From the NCBI GenBank assembly GCA_002633005.1, contig NMRA01000018.1, positions 1,218,554 to 1,282,553 of the forward strand: a stretch of 64,000 nt of DNA. The letters are read 5' to 3'. Both the position numbers and the translations under genes were made by a program. This DNA is from Phoronis australis. Taxonomy: Eukaryota; Phoronida; Phoronidae. Below the pieces are notes generated by a model. It was not told the origin of the DNA. It saw nothing but the letters and a program-made list of their open reading frames with translations, and did no database searches. Every line of letters starts with the position of its first letter. Position 1 is the stretch's first letter. This document shows positions 47,063 to 56,554 of this stretch, in pieces.

Positions 47063-48880
47063 GACGATGTGAATGTGAAGTAGGCCTACGTTGAAAATTG
47101 CCAAATGTTTTTAAGTACAAGTTTTGTGTCGAAAACGATCCGCTATGTGAGTCCCCACATTTGGAAGTGGACAATAAATACAACTGCGCTTTGTTTAGCG
47201 TATATAGTGTTCAAATAGCATTGTTGTTTAGTTTCTGCTATACATTAGTATAGTTAGGAGCATGCAAATACATCTTTAAGCGAACCATGGCTGAGCGGAC
47301 AGCTGATGTGCGAAAATACGACAGATAGTTTAATCAATAGTTTTGTCCTTGGCGTGAGCTGTCAAATCGGAGTAAGACAGATCAGCTCACAGTTATATGT
47401 CTGGTTTGACCCTTATATAGAAACAATAGGCCTACAGTCCGGCTGTGTTGTGCAATGATGTATAATTTTGATCAAGATTGTTTAGGTCGGACGAAATTTG
47501 TAATTGCTTTAACTCGTGGGTTGCATCACTTGAAAAACTTGATGTCGATTCTCATAAAAACCCAATTTTCGTGACTATATGGAAAATCAACGTTTTAAAA
47601 CATAGTACAAAGGAACATTGCAAAACGTATTTGTGAAGGAATTTGTAGAGACAAATCTACTTGTTACTTGTTCGATGTAGACAATTTCATGAAGGCTAAA
47701 GTGCCATCCAAATTACGGGGTAGCCTAGAACATTTCTGGAACGAGTTGACACCTGGTACGGTAGTAGTGTGAACGCTACTTGTGCTGGGTCAACTTGACA
47801 CACTTGAGACAACTTGATCGAGGTAGGGTAAATTAGTCCTAGACTAACTTGCCCAAGCCCATCGTAGTGTGGACCCAACCTGCAGATCAAGGCTGATTTA
47901 CTAGCCATGCGCTTGCTCATCATAGTGTAGTATGTTCAGTGTGGACACGAGGCTGAATGGGAAATTCGTAGTATGGACAAACCTTAGGAGACCGCATATG
48001 TTCGAAGGGTAAGCAAGGGCATATTTATGTATCTAGTTAAATATAGGGCCTTTATTCGACTTTAAGCCTATGTGTGTCTTCAGAGCTTGACGAAACGCGC
48101 AAATGCAAAAGACTGTGTTGTTAAACAGCATGTAGATTAACAAGACAAATTTATCCACAATTCAACATATCAAAAAGAAAACAGTTGTATAAAATAAGAC
48201 AATAACGAAGACAGTGGACACGCTAATGCCACAATATGACACGCTGCTAGCGCGTCTCCGTGTCACGTTTTACAAAATAATCACTTGTTTGAAAGATTGC
48301 TCAATGGTAATATTTATATCGTAAAAATATTGTAATCGAAAAACATTATTAAGACTTATTCGTTTTGAGGTTTCACTGAAAAATTATCAAATGTATACAA
48401 ACATTTCCAGTAACTGGGTTTTAGGCTTCGCTTAGAAGAGGTTGGACACCAGTTTTCAACTCCTCAAAAATCCTCTCCGCGTCTTTCATCATACTTTCCA
48501 ATAACCCTGGTAATTTTCTCAAGTCTGTTATATTTTCATTACAGTTTTTTAAACATTGGGGCCCAGAAGCGCCCAAGCTCGCAGTCAATATGTCTCGCCT
48601 AAGTTGGTCTTCATCTTTGACAACTATTTGTATACTGTCGGCAACGCTAAGCGATTTGTCTAAAATCTCTCGAGTGAGCATATTGGCCACGTTGAAATGG
48701 ACGAAAGCGGAAATCACAGATTCGGAGCCGGAAAATTGCTTGCTCTCGTAACTTATTTCCATGCAGTATTTGAATTTCCTCACCAGGCTAGGATTCGCTT
48801 GTCTTTCGTCTGAAACAATTCAAAAGTAAAACTGGTTACGGCAGACTAAAGCAAGGTCATTTGTTACATACTAGGTTCAA
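47063..48880. repeat. Second copy of the segment (probable allele), lacking a 517-base block
   Basis: It matches 44717-47061 except that the block 45170-45686 is absent, a 14-base stretch near 45025 is missing, and scattered substitutions occur. It continues into unique sequence at 48881. Confidence 0.85.
48421..48809 (-). CDS. Last exon of putative secreted helical protein
   Basis: The acceptor AATTGTTTCAG precedes 48809; the stop TAA is at 48423-48421. With the split Asp it reads DERQANPSLVRKFKYCMEIS through GVQPLLSEA, about 129 residues, mostly helical, with KYC, PQC and KNC cysteines and one N-x-T sequon (NIT). The first base triplets before RKFKYC are coding, not a start. An identical copy lies at 46602-46990. 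Confidence 0.8.
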
Positions 48881-51800
48881 ACTCAGATTGGCTACAGTCA
48901 AATTGAAATTATAAGGGATAAAGTAAAAATGCTACTAATAATCCCACATTTCCCTTCGAGAAGCGAAATTTTGATTTAGGCCACTTGCCTCAAAATTTTC
49001 CATACACAAATGAGAAGTGCTTTCTGGGTTTATACAAAAGAACCGACGGTTCGTTATTCGTAGAGATTATGCTCCGCGCATTAAACGACACGCCATGACA
49101 CCAACTTTTAACGACACGCCATGACACTCCAACTTATAGCGACACGCCATGACACNAAGCCTGATCTCAAAAAATAACAAACCGTAAGTTCTTTAGAAGC
49201 CCTGAAATCACCCCCGAGGAACGGAAATTTTTAGTGATGAGAGGTGGGCTTAATATTTTCATCTAGTAACTCCATTCAAAGCGTTTGCATCAGGCCGTAT
49301 GTTGGGGGGGACACTGGTGCTTTAACTCAGTTTCCGGTCTCATAAGGTCATTTTGCGTAAAAAATTCTGAAACGAGCGCTGTACACATTGACGTCATACA
49401 GAGATAAAAAGCTTTAAATGAGCAATAAATCTCACTTTCGTCACTAAAACAATTTTTGATTTAGACCCCTTACCATTAAGAAAAATTGGTTTCAGTTTGT
49501 TGCTGAGTCACACTGGCTTCGAAAGAACTGACACTTCGTTTTTCACTGAGACCATGCTCGGCGCATAAAATGACACCCGTGACAAGAAACTTGTAGAACC
49601 TGGTCTCAAGCAATAATGAACTGTCATTTATTTCGCAGCACTGAAATCAAATCCAGTTTGTCTTAAGGAACCATTTCAGACCAATTTCCCAACGGTAAGT
49701 GGTCAAAATCAAAAGTTGTTTTTTGTGATTGTCGACGGGTTTATTGTCACTTTAAATACCTGATAGCAGCGCCATCTTTGACGGTTTATTGTCGCTTTAA
49801 ATACGTGATGGCAGCGCCATCTTTGACAACCATACTATTAATAAGTCGAGTAAGCATTCCTAAAAACGCATGACAAAGCCACGGGACCAAATGGAGTTCA
49901 TTGACTACTTCAACAGGAAAATATGCCGTTGATAACCTGACTTATCGCGCTATGCTATTTCAGTTCTTATCAAAGTTGTAAAGCCCGCTACGCAGAGGCT
50001 CAGTGGCTCAAAAACAGAAGGCTCAAAGTACAACGTTGAGTTCCGTAGACACTTGCCTCCTCCCCCCCCACCCCTGGTTCGTCAACCAAACGCATCCCGA
50101 GTGCTTCTTATGGCTTGCGGCATACTATGGAGCAGAGTAGTGGACACTTCTCTGACACTTAGTGATAGTCAATGGAATTTTATTTAACAAGCGTAGGTAT
50201 GAAACAAAATACAAATCAGCGAGAGCGTTTCTGCCCCTGAAAATCTGTTTGCGAAGCCACTCACGTCTCATAAACCTATTCAACGACATAATTATTTATA
50301 CAAATATGGACTAAAATATTACATACCAAATGCCACCTGGAATTTGAGGCAGGAAAATAAAAAGCAAACTTCTCATGAGTTGATGAGAACCTTAAAAACA
50401 CCCCGAAAAATGAGTTCCCTTTGGAACTTGCAGGTGTTTTGTGCAATGGGCTCAACCATGAGGCCTGCGCACGTCTGATGCACCGCAAATGACATCAGAC
50501 CACCTGCACTGTTTTTTGTTTTTTTTTTTTAACTTGCAGCATTCGCTTGACAAGTCTCATTTATGTTCGCCATGTATGCCGTGATGTACAGTGAATATCC
50601 ATTCACAGAGATGAAAGATTGGGTTAGCGAGAATGATCGTTTATTGTGACGTAGCAATAGCTCTGAAAACATGGGCAAGACAGTTCATGACTATTCGAGG
50701 AAAAAAGTCTTATAACAAATTACGCATTTGCCGTTTACAAGATCAAAGTGCCTTTTCCTCAGTGAATGATCTAGGAAACTGAAATCGTAAATTCTCGTGA
50801 CGTAAACATTTCACAGCTTACCGCATTGTTTCTTGATTTCCTTGAAGCAGTCTATCAGTGACACAGAAGGATTATCTGGGAAGATTTCTGACTTAATGAG
50901 TACCAGCTCTTCCACAAGTGATGTCCGCTTCTCGAGAATGTTGTTGAACAGTTTGGCATGATCCTGTGTCGTCATAGAAATGCCAGATCATTAAAATGGG
51001 AAAATAATGTTTTATCGGAGCTACTGATGAAAAGTTTTGACCATAGATCAGTTCTAAGGTTTAAAAATCTTTGAACGAAACCAAATGATGACGTGTAATC
51101 TTCGCCAACTCACAAAAGTTGGAATTAGTTTGACAACAATTTACCAACGTTGCTAAAACAGCAAGTCTGAGTGTCATCGTGCCATGGGGCAATTAATGGG
51201 CAGGTGGAAGGCAGCATAAGTCAAACCGCAGAATCCACTTATAAAGCCTTGTCCAAAAACGTTGATTTAGCCGTACACGACTTAGTAAAAGACTCTCAAA
51301 TAACGTATTCTATTCGACTAATCAGACAATGTATACAGGTGTTCCCACAAGGCTTATCGAGCTAAAAAGAAGTGCTGATAAAAATCTGCACACGGCAATC
51401 AGAACGTGTAGAATTTGCAGGTCCGAAAATTGTACTGTATTGCCAAGCTATTAGACCCATGGGCATCTGTGCGGAACTGCGCTTTTATGCGAAACTTTGG
51501 CGCCAATATGCGAACTAAATGGGTAAAAAGGCAGCGAAAATGGAGATTATTTCCGATACAGGTCCATGAGCTTAAAGGTGTGACAACACGGTAATACAAA
51601 AATATCTGTTATAACGTTTCTTGAAAATAACCCAAGGAAAGATACAGACTCAAGCGTAAAAAATGCCTAAGGAGGCAAAGCTGTAGTCAAAATGGGTACG
51701 CCTATATGCGAACTAATGTATGGGCCTATGCATTGGGATTATATACGAAACTTAGGCACATGCGCCAATATGGGAACCACTTGACCACGAAAAAGGCATT

Positions 51801-54800
51801 ATTAAGGATATAGACCCATGGTCCTAAAGGCACGGCAATACGATAAGCCGTATAATCGTAGAGGTCGTGTACAAAAACTCGGGATCAGCAGACGAGGCTT
51901 GAAAAGGTACTCAACCCTGTTTTGGTAATTTTAACCAATTCTCGTTGTCACCTGCTAATTACCAGCATCATTGTCGTCTCACCTGTGTGATAAAAGCAGA
52001 ACTCAACTAAAAACGCATACTCAGTGTGTCACCGATTGAATATTACGGTCCTTGGTGAGTGGTCTTTTCCCACAGTTGTCGTGCAATTCGCTAAAAGCGT
52101 AGGTCACGCTTGCCAGTTAACCAGACTTTCAAGGAGTTTTCAAACTTTGATCCAAGCTTTTGAGGGATGTCAAGGGTTACAGGGCATTATTTTTCACTGC
52201 GAGAACTGGATGGGAAAGTCGTTTTTTGAATATCTGTTAATGGGCGGGTTTGTTATTCTTTAACTAGAGTTTGTACACAGGTTGTCAGAAAATGTTTCGA
52301 AATAAAATTCGTTTAAGACCTCAGTAGTATGAGACAGGCTTTGTTCCGGCGATTTTCGTTTACCAGACACAGCTGGGGTCGTTGGTCAGTCACTGCGTAT
52401 TACATTTGAAACGAGATCAAGTGAAATGGCTGTGTGCATAAAAAGATCACCTGCAGGAGTATAGCCAATACTGGCTTTGATGCTACACGTGAACGTTCCC
52501 ATCACGAGCGCTAGCATCGGTGAAATACGAAAATCGGAGTCTACAGATATGGCTTTAGGGGATGTTTCAAAAGCTGAATAATAATAGTGAAAGGCGGGAC
52601 GAACTCAAACGTAAATCATACAATGTCAATGACAAGTGACAAAATCAGGGTTACATTCCGCAGACTCAATAAAAGACAATCGCCAGAAAAACCTAGTGCG
52701 ATCACGTGTTTCTTTGTAAAGCATGGCGAACACGTTTGATTTAGCTTTTTCGCAAAATTCTTGCGTTCGTGGAGAGCAACCCAGTTTTGAGTGAAATCAT
52801 CAAAAGGCGGCGGTACTCCCATAGAAGAGGTATGTGGTCACTTAACCGAGCGTGAGTTTTGTAGAGGCGAGAATCTCGCAACCTGAACCCGGGAACATGC
52901 AGGACTTCGGAAGATATTACAGTCAAAGCATATTACAACACTATAGTTTCCTTAGCGAGATTCTTGCGTCGACGAAACTCTACCCAGTTTCCTCGCGAAA
53001 GGACACCTTTTCTGACAAAATTCCCATCGAAAGGGTGCCTTTTCCCATTTAATACCTCCCAAAAGGGTTCAATTTGGAAGTTCGCCGGAAACTCTAAGAG
53101 TTCCTTTTCCAACTCAACACAAACCAAACAACTGACTCGTTCTTAACAAAGTGTGTATTTTTCAAGGTCGGCGCTGTTTACCCGATAAGACAGCCAAATA
53201 AGCCAGTTTTTGCTATTTAGCCGACAGGTCGGTCAAATAACCCGACATTTGCTCATCCGGACAAAGCATTGTAGATTTTTAAGACGTCCCGGCTTGACAG
53301 TCAAATAATCGGTGCTATTCACCCGACAAACTTTACAAAGATCCCATTGGCTAACACCACGCTACATGTCCTTGTCAGTCAAATAGTGAGATTTTTGGTG
53401 TTCACCCGGCAAACTTTCGGCGATGAATGTAAGGTCACACGCTTGTCGGACAGATATACAGCTATTTGCCATTTAACCGACAAACATAGGGTCCATCGTA
53501 GCGGACACACCTTGTCGGCAAAGTAGTAATAGATTCTTGCTATTCACCGCACTCAGTGGTAAACATCATTGTCACACCATGTCAGCTAAATAATCAGATA
53601 TTTTCTATTCACCCCACAAACTTCCATAGATTATAACTTCAGAATTACATTTTTAGCCACATAAACAGGTGGCCTATGTTATCTGTTTCCTCGAGGAATA
53701 AAATGTACTCATAAAGTTGCCAAAATTGGTGATATGAAGATAGAAACTAACTTAGGGAAACGGATATTCGAAATGAAATCCATCGTACACGTCACTCAGT
53801 TACACAATTTCAAAAGAATTTTCATGAGCAAATTGTTCGTGGCCGCACAGTTCTTTTTAAAAAGTCAAACCCAACAAGGTAAGCACGATTACCAATAAAT
53901 TGTCACATACATTGATCGTACAGTTTATCTAGATGTGCTTAGTATAGATTACCTAATCTGTCATTTCATCCCACTCACAGTGACCTTGAAAACACTTTTT
54001 TCTTTGTGCTAGTCTTGTCTCGTAACCACGTTACGTAAGAGTTTGTCAGGTGAATAGTAAAATCGTCTTATTTGATGGAAAAGGGACATCTAGTGACCAA
54101 TATGAGCTCGCTGAAAAGTTTGTCGTATTTGGCAGACTTGTTGGGTGAATAGTCACTTTCGTTTTTCTACAACTTTGGTTATTAAAAAATGATTAATTGC
54201 AGGCGGTCTGATACACGTTGTACCACACGTGCGCAGGCCTCGCATGTGGGCCCATTGCACTGATCACCTGGAAATATGTTTGCTTTATTAATATATCGTT
54301 AAAACCGAGCTGAGGAGCTAGAAACCTGGCTCAAGGGTTTAGCAGTGTGACCTGGAGTGACTCGAACCCACGACCTCGAGTAAAGAAAGCGGGCACTTAT
54401 CAACCAGGCCACACTGTCTCCTCACAACTTTGGTTACAAAGATATACTCATTTTTGAAAGCATATCATCTCACCTGAACTATTTCAAGCAGTAATGAGTT
54501 GAAAATTCAGCTGTAAAGAATCCCTATATATGAACCGTTTGAAGGAGTGACTGTTTCATGGAAGCTCCCGAAAAATCGCTCCCTTTTTCTAACCAACTCT
54601 CAAAATGGGTAGGTATCTTAATTTTCCAGCAGCACCTCTCTTCAAAATTATAGTCGGGTACAAGTTTAGTATCACTTTAAAGAGTATATTGTGACGGTAT
54701 CATGCGCCCATTTGGGCCAAGGCGCCTCTATTCAAAACAATTTTTCTTTTTCAAAAATCGCGCATGGGCGCATGCCTATGCCAGTTTTCAGTTGTGCATT

Positions 54801-56554
54801 TAACGTACTTTTTCTAAAAGGGCTTTTCAATTAATTAAACGAACAAAGATCTGCCGTGAGGCATTCACTCACCTGCTCATTTGTAGCCTCGGCACAAAGC
54901 TGTGTACTAAATATACAGCTCTGTGTATTTTGACGATAGTCTACATACAGCTAGGTGGCTAGCTAGCTAGTCCATTTGCTGCTTTCGTATATGGGCACAT
55001 GCGCTGAAAATTCGGTTATGGACACAGTTTCACATTCAAGTGCATGAGGTGATTGAACGCGCGCGTGGTGGTATATCACTTACGGCAAATAACTTGTTTA
55101 TTGAAGTCAGACGACAGTCTCGCATTTCCACAGGAGTTAAGTCATCTAAGGGGTTACCTGCAATAGCGTAATGACAATGTCGGATGAGGATGATGATACT
55201 GATGACAATGATGAGAGTAACTGGCACATTGCTTTCCGTAAAAGCACCCTGCTACAGACAGGCTGAGGTCCGGCGGAAGACGCATTGGCGAATAAAGCTA
55301 TTGAGTGGTCGCGTGCTTCGCTTGTATTTCGCGAAGACTGGATGATCTCGCGTTTTCGCGAGTTTCCTGCGTGTGTTCCGATGACGCGAGAAACTCGCGA
55401 AAACGTATTGCAAGTGAAACACAATCACACTAGCTTCCGTCACGAGATTCTTGCGTCAACGGAACAAAGCGCAGGTTCAAAAGAAAGCGCATAATTAATA
55501 ACCAAGTTTTATATAGTACAACAAGTCCACGTGAGGCCTAGTATAGCCCCACCATCCATGACGTTATCATTGCTTCAACAAAATAGCGGGCGGACGCTGA
55601 CCAAATACATAAATACTGTATATTCAGCCAAATGTAACATGATAAGGTATTTTCGCATATGATCTGATGACACAAATAATCGTGGAATTACTTCAATTAT
55701 CGATTTAACGGAAATTTAGAGCACAATGTAGCGGCTGAGATGAGCGGAGTTTCTGGCTGTAAAAAGAGATGGGTGACGTCTCCCCGCTATCACCCATTGA
55801 CCCCATAAATAGGATGTGTTAATTCGCTCTAATTAATATTCGCATTTAAACGGGTACATGTTATTTTAGGTGGGTTATCTATATGATCCCAGGAAGTACT
55901 TAAGCAACACAATTTAATCACCCAAGTGCCGCAGCGGAGGTCGTCTAATGATATGTGAAGAAGGTGACCTGCAGACAATGGGTCACCGCGAGAACACAAA
56001 ACGACATTTGAAAGAAAGACAATGAGAACGAGTGACGCTCAAAACATATTGCAACAACCAAATTGACTACATCTGTTCAGTGGCTTTAACGGAAGTCTCT
56101 TCTGATCACTTAGACAAGGTAGTAAGACAAGAGTAAAAATGTGACCCACTGAGCCAAGGAACGGCTCGGAGTCTGGACTCCGGACTCTCGATCACTTCAG
56201 TGTTTACCTGTAGACCTTGCTTTAGGACGAGATGACCTGGCGGATTTAGCAGGTTGTGATACTGGACCCCCGTGTAACAAAGGTGTGGTTTCGCTAGCAT
56301 TAGACCTAGGTGGCTGAAAATCAAAATTTAGCGCCGTCAAATAGTTGACACATTTCCGGCTAAAAACGCAGAGAGCAATTGAACATTTTGGCCAGGCCAA
56401 ACTAAAAGAGCCAGTTATTGTTACAGTCTATCGCTCAATGCAAAATGAACAATGTGCGAATCTTCTGGCAAAGATCGAATAATGGGTCTTTACTTACCGT
56501 CAAAGCACAGACTAAAGAAGTAAAGAAGTAGGTCACGACTACGGCGGTTTGCAT
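48421..56554 (-). CDS. Putative secreted all-helical protein (four exons found, middle unresolved)
   Basis: Exons 56498-56554 and 56208-56313 encode a signal peptide and a Ser/Pro-rich, N-glycosylatable (NAS) segment. Exons 50822-50963 and 48421-48809 encode the C-terminal ~177 residues, predicted by eye to be almost entirely helical, with five cysteines (DCF, KKQC, KYC, PQC, KNC) and a stop. Phases match within each pair (0, and 1 to 1), but exon 2 leaves phase 1 while the 50.8-kb exon needs phase 0, so at least one linking exon is missing. The two pairs could also belong to two genes. I do not recognise the family; a secreted helical bundle of this size invites comparison with cytokine-like factors, which is inference only. 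Confidence 0.5.
48955..49250. mobile_element. TTAA-family fold-back element, broken by a gap
   Basis: The left arm TTTTGATTTAGGCCACTTGCC and the mid TGATCTCAAAAAATAACAAA and AGCCCTGAAATCACC match the family. The middle carries a tandem repeat and an N at 49156. Confidence 0.5.
49079..49155. repeat. Short tandem repeat, three units of ~28 bp
   Basis: Three units built on CGACACGCCATGACAC, ending at the N at 49156; the repeat probably caused the break. Confidence 0.75.
49418..49768. mobile_element. TTAA fold-back element, well preserved
   Basis: It starts TTAA-ATGAGCAATAAATC and ends GGGTTTATTGTCACT-TTAA. The arms TTTTTGATTTAGACCCCTTACC and GGTAAGTGGTCAAAATCAAA are inverted, and GGTCTCAAGCAATAATGAACTG mirrors the left interior. 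Confidence 0.65.
49737..49827. repeat. Tandem duplication, two ~45-bp units
   Basis: GACGG-TTTATTGTC-CTTTAAATAC-TGAT-GCAGCGCCATCTTTGAC occurs twice back to back, including the end of the adjacent fold-back element. Confidence 0.75.
50440..50530 (+). repeat. Dispersed repeat, diverged GATCAGTGCAATGG-core copy
   Basis: TGTGCAATGGGC, GAGGCCTGCGCACGTCTG and CATCAGACCACCTGCA match the 5.8- and 54.2-kb copies; it ends in a T-rich tract. Confidence 0.5.
50822..50963 (-). CDS. Penultimate exon of putative secreted helical protein
   Basis: Bounded by GACGACACAG and CAATGCG|GTAAGC. 47 codons plus one base: DHAKLFNNILEKRTSLVEEL, then SLIDCFKEIKKQC. The heptad-like spacing of Leu/Ile/Phe indicates two amphipathic helices. 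It joins in phase to 48809. Confidence 0.75.
50964..52007. other. Intron/intergenic with a degenerate direct repeat
   Basis: No exon recognised. About 51470-51600 and 51720-51850 are diverged copies of one another (CGAAACTT-GGC, GCCAATATG-GAAC, CC-TGAGCTTAAAGG/CCATGGTCCTAAAGG, GCAATACG). Confidence 0.45.
52008..52250 (+). repeat. Dispersed repeat, copy B (partner at 14168-14375)
   Basis: Same orientation and order of matching blocks as the 14-kb copy. Confidence 0.65.
52647..52793. mobile_element. CCGTAGAC-type MITE
   Basis: CAGGGTTACATTCCGCAGAC and TTCGTGGAGAGCAACCCAG form imperfect inverted ends. The centre GTGCGATCACGTGTTTCTTT matches the other copies. Confidence 0.6.
52848..52990. mobile_element. 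CCGTAGAC-type MITE, diverged
   Basis: GAGTTTTGTAGAGGCGAGAATCTCGC and the inverted GCGAGATTCTTGCGTCGACGAAACTC delimit a ~140-bp unit with a different centre. Confidence 0.5.
53161..53640. repeat. Degenerate tandem (satellite-like) repeat
   Basis: Blocks of CTATTCACCCGACAAACTT and TTGTCAGTCAAATA-T recur about five times at roughly 90-100-bp spacing with heavy divergence. Inverted pieces of the same unit lie at 54037-54165. Confidence 0.55.
54037..54165. repeat. Inverted pieces of the 53-kb degenerate repeat
   Basis: GTTTGTCAGGTGAATAGT, AAGTTTGTCG and TTGTTGGGTGAATAGT are reverse complements of the CTATTCACCCGACAAAC block. Confidence 0.5.
54188..54428 (-). mobile_element. tRNA-derived SINE, fullest copy
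   Basis: On the minus strand a tRNA-like head has an A-box-like TGGCCTGGTTGATAAGTG and an intact B box GGTTCGAGTC. A body containing GTGATCAGTGCAATGGGCC and ending CAGACCGCCTGCAATTAAT follows. The head is shared with 9.4 kb and the body with 5.8 and 50.4 kb. It cannot fold as a full tRNA, so it is not annotated as one. Confidence 0.5.
54474..54510 (-). other. Candidate linking micro-exon, unproven
   Basis: Lies between TTCTTTACAG and a good TTCAG|GTGAGA donor. In the frame that joins in phase to the 50.8-kb exon it reads IFNSLLLEIVQ, which would extend the helix into DHAKLFNN. However, a TGA falls directly after the acceptor in that frame, so as it stands it fails. Confidence 0.15.
55255..55475. 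mobile_element. CCGTAGAC-type MITE relative with palindromic GCGAGTTTC arms
   Basis: CGTCACGAGATTCTTGCGTC-ACGGAAC at the right matches the family terminus. The inner part has opposing CGCGTTTTCGCGAGTTTC and GAAACTCGCGAAAACG arms around 55348-55406. Confidence 0.5.
56208..56313 (-). CDS. Exon 2: Ser/Pro-rich segment of putative secreted protein
   Basis: The acceptor TTTGATTTTCAG and donor CTACAG|GTAAAC frame PPRSNASETTPLLHGGP and SARSSRPKARST in phase 0. It contains one N-x-S glycosylation sequon and is low in hydrophobic residues, suggesting a flexible extracellular stretch. Confidence 0.65.
56498..56554 (-). CDS. Exon 1: signal peptide of putative secreted protein
   Basis: The ATG at 56554-56552 starts MQTAVVVTYFFTSLVCALT, a clear hydrophobic leader, ending exactly at an ACG|GTAAGT donor (phase 0). 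Confidence 0.65.

Noticed and set aside
46602-48809. Tandem paralogous gene copies
   Set aside because: Identical protein, segment boundaries coincide with a single N, and flanks differ only by allele-like changes.
49079-49155. CRISPR-like short repeats
   Set aside because: Only three near-contiguous units without spacers in an animal genome; an ordinary tandem repeat.
53725-53881. 56-codon plus-strand frame (MKIETNLGKR...) ending at a CAACAAG|GTAAGC donor-like site
   Set aside because: No matching downstream exon, no family resemblance; likely chance.
54330-54428. Possible tRNA gene on the minus strand
   Set aside because: A and B boxes are present but the acceptor and anticodon stems do not pair; it belongs to a SINE.
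55146-55254. Possible exon with a hydrophobic frame and a GCAG|GTAACC donor
   Set aside because: Phases do not fit either neighbouring exon and the region overlaps a MITE.
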